A stretch of DNA of 64,000 nt from Nereocystis luetkeana. Lineage: Eukaryota; Sar; Phaeophyceae; Laminariales; Laminariaceae. The position numbers and the translations under genes were made by a program. This document shows positions 35,705-48,553 of the stretch, in pieces. Every line of letters begins with the position of its first letter. Positions within the stretch are counted from its first letter, which is position 1. Where the stretch lies: assembly GCA_031213475.1 (NCBI GenBank), contig JARUPZ010000023.1, positions 7,644,157-7,708,156 of the forward strand, given 5' to 3'. Under the pieces are notes generated by a model. That model ran no database searches, was not told where the DNA came from, and saw only the letters and a program-made list of their open reading frames with translations.

Positions 35705-38180
35705 GTGGAATCCTTCCGCCTAGAGACCATGCGCTCGGAGGAACAAACACACGCGAATACACGACTAAACGTGCCTTCAAACGCTCAGTGTTCCGACAGA
35801 ATGTTTAGGCCGCCTTGAGGGCTCGTTCGTTTACGTTACTGCTACTACTGTTGATCCCTACACCTTGACGAAGGAGACTCAAAACAAGTGCCCACACCGA
35901 CCACCGCACCCCACACTTACAACACCGCCTCCCAAAAACGGAATGAGCGTGCCTGATTGTTTCCCGACGCATCTGGTTGTGGTGAGAATGTCGTCTGTAT
36001 GATACCACCACATATAGGTTGGGTCCTGCTAACGGCCAACATTCGCAGCAACCTCACCATCCTTTTGCATTCAGTTCACCCGCACTGCGGTACTCCTCTC
36101 GCCCGAAGCAGCATATCAACCCAGTTCCCGTTTTGGGCTTGGTTGAACATGTACAGAGGCGCGTCCGACAGGGCGTGCCCACCCCGTCATGTTTGTCCAC
36201 GTACCGGCGGACGGAATCTTATTCAGATGTGAGAGTGGTCGCAGACGTTAATTTATACGATGCGCATCGAGAAGGGACGCCCTCCGGATTTTTTTTCGCC
36301 TGTCTTCGTATTATGCACTTGGTCTGTCTGTACAAATCCTAAATGTCCTTCACACTGTGCAAGTATGCACCCCACTGACGTGACCTTCCTGCCACGCATA
36401 GAAAACTGACCAACCAGTAGTTTGACCAGCACTGGCGGCACAGACAACGGCAAAAATTAAACAAAACGTTCCACACTACCGTGAAACACTTCGTGCCCTG
36501 GCCAAGTTGCCAGAAGAAGTTGACGACGGCCTGAACCCGGGCTCTCCGTGGCTTGTATGAGGCCTGCCCAAAACCAACGACGTTCGTTTGTTCGTGCAGG
36601 AGGGAGGGAGGAGGGTATGTACGCTATGTGTGCAACGCATGCATGAGGCGTTGTCAAGCGCATGCACGCGCATTTCCCCCCAGGTTTGTGTATTTCCTGT
36701 GGCTGCATAGGCACGCGCTTGCGCAAGCCCATGTTGTGATGTGCATCACAGGAGGTATTCGATAGGTTTTTGACCACTTGGTACCACCGCGCGCATGAAA
36801 CAAACTTAGAAGGACAACATTTCGCCAAGCACCGCCCACCCTCCCCCCCCCCCCCGGTAAGGGGAAAATCAGTAGGTTTCGTGCTGTTCCACATAGAAGC
36901 CATGCATCCAGACAGACTTGATTTGCGCAAATATGTTGTATTCATGCGTCGATGCATCGTCCCCCGACGGCTGAAGCGAGGCTTCCTGGACGTCCGCTTT
37001 ATTGGAGATCTGTGCGTACTGTTCCCACCTTCTTACTCCATGCGCGGACACGTCAACAACACGCTGATACCTATACGCACCCGGTTTCTGTGGTGAGTAA
37101 CATGCTCACTCTATGACATTTCCGCGTCACGCTATTAATGTTAATATTGTCACTTTGTCCGGGCAAGCAAGAATCGCTCGGTTCACCAACGTGAATACCC
37201 TAATGGTCAACGTATTTACAGGCAGAGGGGGGGCAGCAAACTCAACGTTCCGTTTAGACGACGTATGGGTCTGACCTAAAGGAGTGGACGTATGGCTTCT
37301 CCTCGAAGCGCCCGAAGTGCGCCTGGGCGCACTTGCCCCATATGCCCGCCTGGAAGGCAGCAAGGCCCACAAGGTCAGTTGCAAAAAAATGAGTTCGTTG
37401 TGTCGGGCATGCACTGGCATACCCAAACCCGCCGCTGGCGGCCGAAAGACTCGGTCACGAAACCCTTTCTCTCAGTTCAAGTGTCACACATTAATGCCCA
37501 AGTAGTTTTTTTGGCCCCAAAAAACGTGGGTGTAGGTTTTGAACGCTTGCAGACATGCAGAAACGCAGATACTTCGTGTAGTTATACTTGTGTGTAGCAC
37601 CAGTAGCAAATTGAAGGACGCTACGTTGCCGCCGAGATAATAAAAGACAGAGCGTCAGAGGTCAGGGGCCTTTGTTGTATTTTGAGCGGGGGGGGGGGGG
37701 GTTTGTTTAGTACATATATATTTGCCACGAAACTCCATGATGACGGCTATTCTGAAAGTGGGTTTGGAATCGTCACGGCGTCGTTCCTTCACTGCGAACG
37801 GCGATGGGCACGCAGGGTTCGGCGAATAGCAATAAGTTCTCGCATGGCTTACGCGTGCCAACCCTGCGGCATCATTTCTGACAACCAATGCAGTGATCAG
37901 AACTCACAATGGACCCCTAAAACCATGTATCCTACCGTGTTTACACGCTATGTTTGGGTTTGAATACTACCAAATTCTATGCTCCCCCGTGATAGTGTAG
38001 GCACTCCGCACACCCGCCTGCCCGCACCGGCCCATAGAGGAGCGTGCCAACGTCTCACAAAACACACACACACAAATGACGGGAACAAACCTGATCTAGT
38101 GCCACAGTAATGCGCTCCTCTTGAATTGTAGGACCCCGTCTGGCCGCGAATCGAGGTTTTGTCTTAATCAACGCGATCCC
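35705..38180. other. No gene recognised
   Basis: The region contains a C tract at 36844-36854 and a 15-base G tract at about 37687. Several short open frames lack splice context and family motifs. I do not support a gene here. Confidence 0.4.
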
Positions 38181-38186
38181 TCGGCC

Positions 38187-38196
38187 ACCGCCGCCG

Positions 38197-38228
<32 letters not shown>

Positions 38229-38233
38229 GGCAC
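38187..38233. repeat. CCG trinucleotide repeat
   Basis: About 47 bp of (CCG)n with two CCA interruptions. Confidence 0.95.
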
Positions 38234-39521
38234 CGCTGGCGCTCCTACCCCTTCTTGGCCAAGCCCCCACTCCGGCGCACCGTTCAGGGCTGCGTGGGGG
38301 GACCTCAGCGTGGGGAAGCGTGCTTGCCTCCGGGCCGATGAGGTTGATGCCGTGGCCTCTCAGATCGAGTGTTAAATTCTCGCACGCCTGTGAGGGTTGC
38401 CATTGTTGAGAATTGTCGTTGTCGAGATTGACTGTTCATGAGAATGGTCGTTGTTGGGAAACTGTCGTCGTTGGGCGTTTTTTTTTCCCCGTGTGTATGG
38501 TGTGTGGGGAATTATATACTACATCGCAGAGATTGCAGAACAAGACGAAGAGGTGAGAATCGGTTTCGTAGACCTTGTGGCGATAGATACCTCGTACCTG
38601 GTAGTTGTCAAGCTGTGTTTCCTTTCCACTAGATATATATGCTGTCCCTTGGAATGTAGAAAAAAAAACAGGGAGCAGAGGAAACCTGCCATACTTGTAG
38701 ACTTGGGCCGCCGTTTATACACTGAATTCCATCAAATCGATAATGAGACTGCAGGCAGTATGTGTGACATTTTCGGAGAACGTACAGCAGTACAGGACAT
38801 CTATTGATTAGCATTCAAGTTAAAATAGTACCAGAAACATGAACGCTGGCCCAGGTTAGACTTCGTTCTAGATACACTAACTTTTTTCACCATGACGGCT
38901 CCGGATTTTTTTTTTCTGACAGTCTCAAAACTGGCGTTCTTGTGTGCTCGTTTTTTTTTAGCAGGTGTCCTGTACTGTACCTGTATATATGTTACAGGCG
39001 GAAATGTAAGGGCCTTTTCGTCTGCATATTTATAGCCCAACGACCCTTGGTATGTGCCTGTACCTGTTTGACTGTTGTCGATTCACACTGATTTGCGCGA
39101 CGCAGTGCTTAGCACATAACGTACCTCGTTCCTTAAGCTCATGCCGAAGTTTTTCACGATCGTGTTCCTGCCGATCATGTGGTGGAACCGTGCTCCGCTC
39201 CGAGCGCGAGCGAGGGTCGCCTTCTCTTCAAGCACACGAGTCGAAGTATTTTCTTCCAGTTCGTTGATGGTTGACCTTTATTAACGCGTTCGTTTCACGG
39301 GCGCCGCCTTGTTGAATCGGGACAAAAACAAATCTCGATAACGTATTGTCGGGCTCTATGTAGAAGCCATCAATTGTGCGGTGCAATGGACACATACTGC
39401 AACAAAACAAATCATGATACGGTACCTGGTTGGACGTATGCATCAACATACAAGTTGAAAGACCGCGGTTTGACGCCTTGACTGACCTTTCCTGACCACC
39501 CCTACTTAAAGGCTGGTATAA

Positions 39522-42500
39522 CTATGAAGGGCGAAATAGGTTTTCGCGCGCCCCAAAAGACCGGTCTCGTACGTATATACCAGGGTAGTAATGGTCATAA
39601 CGCGAAGCATGGCGAACCGTAGACAACGTCCTGCCCACACGTAGCCGCGCACCGCACCTCCTCTTTAAGCAACCTTCCAAGCGCCGCTGCTTCGACTCGA
39701 TGGAAAACCCACACATGGGGGCCATGGTCAGTCTCGACAGACCACGGTCCGTTCCAAACAGCGACGGGCTGTCACACGTCCCCCCTTCAATTCCCGAGAG
39801 GCAAGCGGTGCTCCGAGATGACCCACCAACCAAAGAGTGACGTCTAGTCACCGGCCGCTGCGTCGACGGCGGGGCCAGAGCTTCGCGCCACCATTCCGAG
39901 GCATGTTTTTCCTGCTCTCGTCGGTCACACGAAGAGAACGTAGCGGTTGTGGCGCCAGTCCTGCCACGGTTTTCGCCCACTCCGTCCGGTGCCGTCGTCG
40001 CGTTGCCCACCGCTTCTACCCCACCACCACCACCACCAACACCAACACCAACACCAACACCAACAGCAGCGTGAGTCGCCCCGGCCCCACTTTCGCTGGC
40101 TGAACGGAACGGTTCATCGAGAGACGCTGTTGCTGCTGTTCCTCCTGCTGTTGCTCCTGCTGCTGCGAGGGCGTCTACTAGACGTGGGGACACGCCGGTG
40201 GTGGATGCGGAGGAGGCGCTGCTGCTCTCTCGGGTGGAAGGAAGCGGGGATACCGAGAGAGGAGGAGGAGGGCGATGCACCTCATCGTCGTCATCGATCG
40301 CGATCGGAGAGAAGCGCGGCGGCGGCGATGTTGAGAATGATGATGAAGAAAATGCGTTCTCGACCGACGCCCGCTCTTCGTCGGCTAGCACTCTCTTCCG
40401 GGTTCCATCACCGCCGCTTTTCATCCTTTGGCAGCTCGTACCGACATTGGTGCCTTTTCCTGTGCGGTGATTCTCAGGTTGGTTGTCGGGCACTGCTGCT
40501 GCTGCTGCTGCTGCTGCTGATTCTGCAACCAAAACCTCGTCGTCGTGGGCGCTGGGTAGTAGTCCCGCGCAGTCTTCAAGTGTTAGGGCGGATGTGGAAA
40601 AAGCCCGGGCTGCCCCCCCTAGACCCTTGGGTCCGAAACAGGGTGTCGTGGTTGCCGCGACAGAGAAATCTGTGATCCGTCATCCTCGCACGCGGGTGGT
40701 AATGGTGAGGGGGCTACAGATCGCGGGGTAAAGGTGGAAGTTGGCCGCCTCTATTTGCAGTCGGTGATGGAAGACTCCGCGGCCTGAAGCAATTAGTTCT
40801 TCGTATACAGAAGGAAACGAAAACATGCCTGTGCTGTATGTATCCTTCAATACTGAATTTACGTATGCATTTGATAGTCAGCGACAGCACCGTGAGGGGG
40901 GGTAGGATACTTCATACTTTCAAGGCTTGGTGTTGCAAATTACATCGCTTACGACTGTGAAGATAGCAGGGGGGAAGCATTGGTAGCTACGTATATATTG
41001 GCGGTTTTATCAGGTGGTACTGACTAGCGTTCGAGGTATGCGAGTGTCAATCAACTTTACGAGAGGAGCTGGTAATCGACCATCAACAATAAGCAATAAA
41101 CAATCAGTCTGAACGTAAAATGTTTTTCTTCCCCATGGCGGCAAAAAAAATGGCTAGTTTCGTTTGCGTCCCACCCACCCCTCACCTGTCGCAACCGGCT
41201 GGAAGGCAGAACTGTTGATGTCCGCTTCCATCTCGTACAGCTCTGCGGTGCCCTCGCCCGCTGTCTCCGGTCTGGGGCGCCGGCCGTCAGCGCTGCAAGG
41301 CGGTCGTCTCCTGGTGCCATCGTCCGCAATATTCGGGCCACAAACGAAAAACGCGCGCAAGGGTCCAGAAGAGGCGTGTATTTATAACGAGGAGGGAGGG
41401 GGGGGGGGGGGGGGGGGGGGCTTGATATGCATGCTGGCAGCCGTCGAAGACACGAATGACTATTTCTCATTCAGGGGGTGCTATTATAGAGTTTTTTACG
41501 TATTCTAACATGGAACATTTTGTCATCCTCGCACACATTTGTTTTTTACATCACACTATTGACCATGAACCTAGTGTGTGTCGGCCATCAGGTATTGCAG
41601 CCACCCTATCACCCGATACGATATGGGAGGATTACAACGTAGGGAGGGGTTCCGAGTGTCACACAGTATTCAGGTGTGACAACCAAGTTGACACCGCTCT
41701 GCCATATCGTACGAGATGCACACAGCAGCTCAGTGGTGGGACAACGAAACGAGCTGTAGTAGTCCCTGCGCTCACTTTTCGTTTCTCTCAAGCTAGCAAC
41801 TGATGACGAAGCGACCACGGCCAAGGGTGGTCGTAAGTTCAAGTTGATGCTGCACATTTTCGGATAGCAAATCAAACAATACCACTAATAATAACAACAT
41901 TGAAATGCGACCTTGAGACGCACCATCTCTCGCGCTAGGAGTGAACTATACTGTGAGTACACTTGACGGGGGCGGTGGGCGGGCGGGGGGGGGCGCCCAG
42001 GCGGCCAGCGCATGCTGACGGTGAAGCCCCAACGAAGAACGCCCCCCCGCCCAACCCGGCCCCGTCCTTCCCCGCCCCGCCTAGCCCTGCCCCGCCCCGC
42101 CTCCTCCACTCTCCATCACCTTGGCCCGAAGCACGTGGAGCGAGTTACCGTAGCCGGGGAAGGCTTCCGCCCGAAAAGCCCCCGTTCTTGCGCAGTCATG
42201 ACGGTCGTGGGGCGTGGGCCACCCCCATGAGTTTCACCGCGGCCGTCCATGAGACTGCCCCCACCACCCCCACTGCAAACAGGAAAGCACCACACGGTCG
42301 ACTCCTCGACATCCCCCCCCCCGCCCCACCCCTTCCCGCTAGTCGCCACTGTGCCCGCGACCACTCCCAACGTCGCGGCCGCTGATGCTGGCCTTGACGT
42401 CAGCAAGACGGACGAGGGCGTTCGTGCCTCTAAAGGCGCTCGGGTTTTCCCCGCTGCTGTGGAGGCGGGCCTCCTCCGAGAAGATAGGAGGGAGATAAAG

Positions 42501-43404
42501 GGGAGGCGGGCGGGGGGGGGGGGGGATACTCATTTGTTGCCTGCCTTATTCATTTGGTCATAGACCACGCAAACTCCCTTTCGAGACCGGGGGGAGGGGG
42601 GGGAGGTTTTAGCTCTGAGGTGCCTTGTTGAATCAGAGAAAGTCGGCAAAGTTGTACGGGGTCGAGGTGACTAACGAAAGAGGCCGATTGGGTACGAAAG
42701 TTTTGAAAAACTTTAGAGAGGAGACAAAGAACAAAGTAAGTTTTGAGCCCCTGCAGCTAGGAGCTTGGACTGCTGTGATACCGGGAGGAAGAATTCGGCG
42801 TACCTGCTCGGAAAAAGAGAAACAGGGTGCTATCTTCCGCGATGAACGGCCGCAACCCGTCAGAGCTTTGACGTACCAAACTGTGATCGTCCGCGCGCCT
42901 CCAAACGCACGAACAGCGGGCCATAATAAAACAACCTGCCCTCCGCTTCTCAGGGAAGCTTTCGAGCAAAACCACCGTCGTCTGCCGCGGAGCCAAGATT
43001 TCAGTGAAAGCACGACGGCCCAAAATAACCGAGCGCGTGTGCCTATACTTCGAAGTATATACGCATGCTTCCGCCATTCAATCCTGTGTTCATCGCACCT
43101 ACGATTAATAGTAGACTCCGTGTACGCCTTACCTTTCTCCTCCCCTTGCTGCCGCCCGGCGCCCGCTGTCGTCGCTTCCATCGCGCCAAGAAAAGACGCT
43201 CGAGGCGGGACCTCCGGAGGCGGGACCGCCGGAGGTGGGGATAGAGGTCTCTACCGCCGTGTCGCCGGAGAGTGCCAGCGACGAAGAAGAACTCTCCCGC
43301 TCCTGCAACTCCGTATAGCTCAACGGCGGAACGATGCGGTGGTCCGCCGGTGCGGCGAAAACGGTCGGATTGTCCGGCGTTGCCGCCTCCAGGATGGAAA
43401 CCCA
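39522..43404 (-). CDS. Unrecognised multi-exon protein, low complexity, partial
   Basis: Three exons are proposed on the minus strand, with compatible phases. Exon a is 43404-43133 (acceptor TGTCCAG, donor GAAAG|GTAAGG). Exon b ends at 41186 (GACAG|GTGAGG), with its start at a CAG acceptor near 41290-41340. Exon c is 40669-39522 (acceptor ATCACAG, stop at 39522). Exon a reads WVSILEAATPDNPTVFAAPA and PPLSYTELQERE; b reads AELYEMEADINSSAFQPVAT; c is about 380 residues rich in Ala, Ser, Gly and Pro with an acidic IDDDDEV patch. No family is recognised. The last part of c runs through a TACCAGG dyad and may not be real coding sequence. The opposite strand is also open in c because of composition. 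The evidence is splice phase and sequence character only. Confidence 0.4.
40021..40068 (+). repeat. CACCAA/ACC simple repeat
   Basis: CACCACCACCACCAACACC units lie inside the proposed exon c of the unrecognised gene, where they read as a Gly-Val run on the minus strand. Confidence 0.85.
41396..41420. repeat. Long poly(G) tract
   Basis: A run of about 24 G, one of the longest of about twenty G or C homopolymers of 10 or more bases in this window. Confidence 0.9.
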
Positions 43405-43738
43405 CTGGACAGACGGGGGCCGGGGTCGACCAGGGAGTTATTTGATTGGGGAACTGGAAGGGGTTTTCGTTCGGCGGGGGGGTGGGGCACGCTCTTTGTT
43501 TTTGGTAGGGGGGGGGGGACACGGATGGTGGAGTGCAGTTACGAAATGAAACGGGCACCTCGTGCGAGACAGGCCTAGCAAGTGTTCCCACCCGCAGGAG
43601 CAAGTACCAGAAAATAGTGCGAGCACTGGAGACACGTGGATAAAAATCAAGGAGCGAACTCTGCCCGTTTTGAAACATTGATGCGGGTTCCATCTTTATT
43701 CGCCAATTTGACCTGGTGGGGGCGAGAGAGTGCGGGGA

Positions 43739-44066
43739 GAGAGGGGGGGGGTGTACTCATGTCATGCATGGCCGTAGTCGTATGGCCATAGACCCTCTCA
43801 TCCCTACAATGCCGGGATGGAGCACGTCGAGTTTTCACCGACCAGTCATACATCGCTTGCACCTAGCGCGAAGCACCATGGGGTGTTGGACGAGTCGCAT
43901 GAAGAGTGAGCTGCATCCTACCAAGAACCGCCTGTGACGCGGACTTGCATATGGATGATGGCTTCGAATGAATTGATTTGTTTTCTGGTGTGTGGGGGGG
44001 GTGTTACTCCTGTCATGCATGGTCGTAGTCGTATGCCTGCAGACCCTCGCATCCGGGGGGGGGGGG
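43739..44066 (-). repeat. Two adjacent truncated poly(C)-tailed repeats (S6, S6b)
   Basis: S6 (43739-43975) carries the block from GCATATGGATGATGGC to the tail GTGTACTCATG, read as plus-strand G run then TGTACTC. S6b (43996-44066) is a shorter copy, GTTACTCCTGTCATGCATGG to GACCCTCGCATCC, with G runs at both ends. The head-to-tail placement suggests insertion of one copy next to the other. Confidence 0.6.
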
Positions 44067-44871
44067 CGGGGGGCTGCGGACAAGCAGGATAGATAGCCCA
44101 CCTCGTTCCTGTGTTCGTTGACCTCCCACTTGTCAAACTCCTTCCTCGTCTTCCTCACCCTCAGCGCCCACATAACATCCTCCACCCATAGAGTGTCTCT
44201 CAGCACCTTACCCCCCCCCAATGTGCCACAGACAAACCACGGGCGAGTTAATGAAGTTACGGCCACACGTCGCCAGTAAGAACGAACACGGTGGCTGGCT
44301 ACGAGGAGTCAGCACAACCGATCTTCTCTTTTCCGGCATCTCGACACGCCAGACAGGCTCATACGAAAACCGCGGCTGGTCACAGGAGGCGCTCCCACAG
44401 GACATTAAAAAATGAAACGATTCCTACGTTTCCAATACATCAATACCCCCTGGGAGAAGAGCCGGGCCCATGTACGAGGGTGAAGCAGACTGGTGCTACG
44501 GTAGCGGGCATAGCACCTTCTTTTGCCTCCTGAAGCTGCTCGCTCGAGAAGCTCTATGCTATGACTGAGTCGCTAAATAGTACCAAGTCATCACCCAAAA
44601 ACTGATTTTGATAAAATGTAAAAGTGCAAATTCTTAAGCCTACATATACAGGTATATCACGAATAACGTGGTAAAACACCATTGCCATTTCAGTGCTTCA
44701 GTGCTATTGGGACAAGGAGCCCGGTCGGTCAGAAATGTTTTGGGGATTAAGTATTACTGCCCTCGTCGCCATCGTAGCATGCCTCAGGAGTCACCCACCA
44801 AGCTACAGTACTAAGGGGGTAAAATATGGGAAAATTACCCAACCGAGAGTGAACCTTCCAACCCCCCCCTG

Positions 44872-45012
44872 CTTCGTCTCGAAAGAAATGCGTCGCCAAA
44901 GGTCAAAAGTTTCTAGGCAAGAAACAAACAAGTACCCCCCCCCCCCCCCCCCTCGGCCGTGCATGAGATCGAGTACATCTTTCCTATCGAGCACCCCCCC
45001 CCCCCCCCCCCC
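44872..45012 (+). repeat. LINE tail fragment abutting a short poly(C)-tailed repeat
   Basis: TCGTCTCGAAAGAAATGCGT to AACAAGTACCCC matches the LINE 3' end seen at 9740 and 63660. After 16 C it is followed at once by GGCCGTGCATGAGATCGAGT and TATCGAGCACC plus 18 C, which is the last 45 bp of the short repeat. Confidence 0.55.
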
Positions 45013-46195
45013 TTCGCCGCCTCCCCCACCCCCCCCGTGAACGGCACAATCCTTGTGACGTACCGAGCGGTAGCCGGATCTCCCTATTTTGAAGAAAAAA
45101 ACAGTTGTTATACGGTCGTGTATGCCCATGCCTGTCTGTCTGCCTGACTGCCTGCCTTTCTTCCCGAACTACTACCAATACTGCCCTCTGCATCCCTCTG
45201 CAGAAACCTAACTCTGACTCTAATTTCAAGTGTGTTTTTCTCACAACAAACGGCAGTGCGGCCCAAGAGGGGATAAGAGCGCCAGGGAGAAAGAAGACAC
45301 TATTTTTTTTTCGTGACGCACGCACGCCCCCCAGCAACATCTCTTGGGAAGAACAAACAAAAAAGCATTCGTACCTGGTATGTACGCATAATACTTAGCG
45401 TTCGAAGGGAGATTCTAAACCGTGTCCTGCCGTCGACGCCGTGTTTGAAGGATTCAGGGGTCATTGTCAGGTATCCCGGCGTACAGAAAATGCTAACCAG
45501 CCCGTTGCCACCCCAATCCAGGGGAAGCCTTCTACACCGACGGACACGGCAGCATGGGTCACACGTAATCTGGTGACGAACCAGCGCTATTTTACTGGGA
45601 TAATAGAAGGTCATACATGTAGGCACTACATCGTATTCTGCAAAGTAGCCACCTATATATATATACAACACGCGATTGAAGTATGACATCACGCACGGCT
45701 TATTTCGACGAAACCCCGATCTCCTCACAGCTGGTGTTTTTTCGTGTTGTATAAATGTTGGAAACAAGCTCGCAACATGATATTGCTCGCACTGCAGCGC
45801 GCTCACCCCATTGACAACCCCTTCAGAACTACTGTAGAACTGTGTCATACATACCTATTACGTCGCTTTTTTTTCTGGATAAAAATACCCGGATTTTAGG
45901 GTAGGATACGTCTTGCAGTATATAGTATAATAGTAACAAAACGGTTACTAGGCGGCGGTTTACGTAGTGAGACCGTGGTTCTCAGAATACCCTAGGTATG
46001 TACGAGTATCAGGTATGCACGAGTATCAGGGTATGCTTCATGAAGATGATATACGACCGGTAGCACGCTTCGATCGAAGTATGTATCACACGCAGCTCTT
46101 GCAAAGGCGAGATTCGACCAGCTCCTTGACCTCGCAGGTGAAGAGAGGTGCCTATTTACTCCGCATACAAGGGTTACTACAGCAGACTCTCAGGG

Positions 46196-46368
46196 TGAGA
46201 CCGCTCTTAAAGCGAGACCGCTCCTAAAATCGAGACCGATCTCCAAGCGAGACCGTCGCTTAAAACGAGACCACGCTTAAATCGAAACTGTGCTTGAATC
46301 GTGACCGATCTTAAAAGCTAGAATGGGACAAAAGCGAGACCGCTCTAAAAGCGAGACAACGTTCTGAA
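46196..46368 (+). repeat. Degenerate 17-bp tandem repeat GCGAGACCGCTCTTAAA
   Basis: About ten units with drift (ATCGAGACCGATCTCCAA, ACGAGACCACGCTTAAA and others). No CRISPR-like spacing: the units abut. Confidence 0.8.
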
Positions 46369-46623
46369 AAACGGGTTGGCGTTATTTTATTAACGTTCTC
46401 ACCCTCACGGGTAGATCTCGCCCCCGCGCCTGCCAGTTTTGTCGCTTGGCAATCGCCTTTCCCACCATGTCGCGCAGGGTCGGCGGCGAAATGCCGAGAC
46501 CGTTGGCCCTGACGAAGGCTTTCAAGTCGTGCAGGGAAACTTCTGACTGCGAATTAATAAAAGGTAAGACATCAGCGAACGGAAGAAGTGTATCGAGAAG
46601 TCTAAATCAGTGTCTGGTGAGAC

Positions 46624-46698
46624 GGAAGGAAGGAAGGAAGGAAGGAAGGAAGGAAGGAAGGAAGGAAGGAAGGAAGGAAGGAAATAATGAAGGAAGGA
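46624..46698 (+). repeat. GGAA tetranucleotide microsatellite
   Basis: (GGAA)n of about 60 bp plus a broken extension. Confidence 0.95.
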
Positions 46699-46982
46699 AA
46701 GAAGGATTTCGACACGCGAAAAACAAAGTGTGTCTCCTGTTCCAGGGACAAACACCGAGCACGCAAAACAAACCCCAGCGTTGTTGTGTTGCGTCCGGCG
46801 TTAAGATTTGGATGTTCACGGGCGCGTCTTTATAACGCTTCCTACGTTTGGGGGGAAAAAATTGCTTGGAATTAGAGTAGACACAATATCGCAGTGGTTA
46901 TTTCCCTTAGAACTACTTGTAAACGCACACAACAGACACACGAAGTACGAAGTAAAAAGAGTTGGACATTTTCAGCAGTCAG

Positions 46983-47767
46983 TGTTATGATATTGCCTTG
47001 AATGAGGTTGAAAGCCCGGTAATTACCTGGGTTCAGGCACTGGGATCGTATTTGCAGTACTTGGAAGGCGCATCTTGGGTAAAAAACCAGGGGTTTTCCA
47101 GAGACGCACGAGCTTGATCTCAGTCTCCCCGTGGACGAAAGGAATAAAGCTGCTCTTCTTCTATCTCTAAGCAAACAACTCACGTGAGTACCAACGAGTA
47201 CTGACTGAATAGGCAAATCTGTCCAGGGATACAAAGTGTCCCGCCTGCTGATCTTAACAAGTGGCGTCGTCGGCAGGTGTTTTGGAGCTCGTTGACGATT
47301 TTTTCCTGTCCCTTAAGGCTAGGTCTTCCTTCCATTTTTGTTTACGTACTTTGCCGCCTTCGTTGCCTTGCCGTTCAGAGGTGTGGGAGTGGGTTTTGAG
47401 GAGCCGCTTCTTCGACTCATGTCCTAGTTCGTGGAATCGGGGTTTCCATGAATCTCCCATATATTTCTGCATATACGGCTCATCAGAGTGGGTTAGTGTT
47501 ATGATACTGCCTTGAATGAGGTTGAAAGCCGGGTAATTACCTGGGTCCAGGCACTGGGATCGTAAATGTAGTACTTGGAAGACGTATCTTAGGTGGAAAA
47601 CCAGGGTTTTTCCAGAGACACACGAGCTTGGTCTCAGTCTCCCCGTGCACGAAAGGAATAAAGCTGCCCTTCTTCTACGAGTATATCTAAGCAAAAAACT
47701 CACATGAGTACCAACGAGTATCAAACCTGTCCTGGGATACAAAGTGTCTCGCCTGCTGATCTTAACA
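46983..47767 (+). mobile_element. Short LTR element (785 bp), non-autonomous
   Basis: Two similar direct repeats, 46983-47259 (277 bp) and 47497-47767 (271 bp), begin TGTTATGATA and end ATCTTAACA, giving a TGTTA/TAACA terminal inversion. The flanks are TCAG on both sides (4-bp target duplication). The left repeat is followed by GTGGCGTCGTCGGCAGG, almost the same candidate primer-binding site as in the TRIM at 28820. The interior is about 237 bp without recognisable gag or pol. The two LTRs differ at many positions, so the insertion is not recent. Confidence 0.7.
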
Positions 47768-48317
47768 TCAGCGAAAGGGGGAGCCAAGATGCGATGGATG
47801 GGCGCCACTTCGTTTTACACCGCAATTCGTTGCAAAAGGCATGGCCAGCAGCAGCGCTCGTGCTCTGAATATAGACAGATCAGACGCTGCACGTAATAAG
47901 CCAACGGTGCGGTAGTTTCCGCATTGGATATACTTGGGTTCTCTTCTCCTTGCTTGGTGGTGCAGCCTATACCCCTAAAGTCAGTCAGCTGTTTCTTGAT
48001 CGATTGTGCTGACAGTGCCGTATGTATGCTGATTAACCAAAATGATGGTCGGCATTATTACGTGTTTCTGAGAGCTTCAACCCGTATTGTAGAGTAGGAG
48101 TCGTCCTTGTCTCACCGGGAATCTTAAGCTGATAGCCGCGAAGGCTGTCCTCACCACGGTAGACTTAATCTTTACCAGCACCGGCCATTGATTGGGTGGC
48201 AGGCGCACCATCGTTTTCCAGGGTCACGACAGTCAATAATACGGCGAACGAACGAATGGATGGGGTCGAAAAAATAGTGATTGGTGAGTGTGCAAAGCGC
48301 GGCATTTTTTTTTTTTA

Positions 48318-48490
48318 ATCATCACTTTCACTTTCCAGCCTAACTCGTAGGAGGTTTTACCCTGGACGACCTTCTGGACAAGCCGTGGTCACAGGTGTCT
48401 ACCCTTCTCCCCCCCGGTACGTGCCTTTATTTTTTTGTCGCGCATAGGGTTCAGCATTCCCACTGCTCGTCGATTTTCATCGGATGTAGC
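48318..48490 (+). repeat. Dispersed repeat, about 170 bp, copy 2
   Basis: This is the counterpart of 33822-33992 in opposite orientation, with CTTTCCAGCCTAACTCGTAG, TCACAGGTGTCTACCCTTCT and GGGTTCAGCATTCCCAC. Confidence 0.6.
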
Positions 48491-48553
48491 TAACTCATGC
48501 TCTCGCGCTTTCCGCTAATCAAGTTATTTCATGCAAGAAAAAGCCCCTACGAG

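Noticed and set aside
36770..37096. 108-residue plus-strand frame
   Set aside because: No recognised motif and no conservation evidence available.
42116..42563. Pro/Gly-rich open frames on both strands
   Set aside because: The GC-rich composition opens every frame; no motif or convincing splice pair. It could still hide an exon of the unrecognised gene.
43835..44266. Minus-strand frame with a protein-like middle (TRKEFDKWEVNEHRNEV)
   Set aside because: It runs straight into the poly(C)-tailed repeat and lacks a clean start; possibly old LINE sequence, not supportable as a gene.
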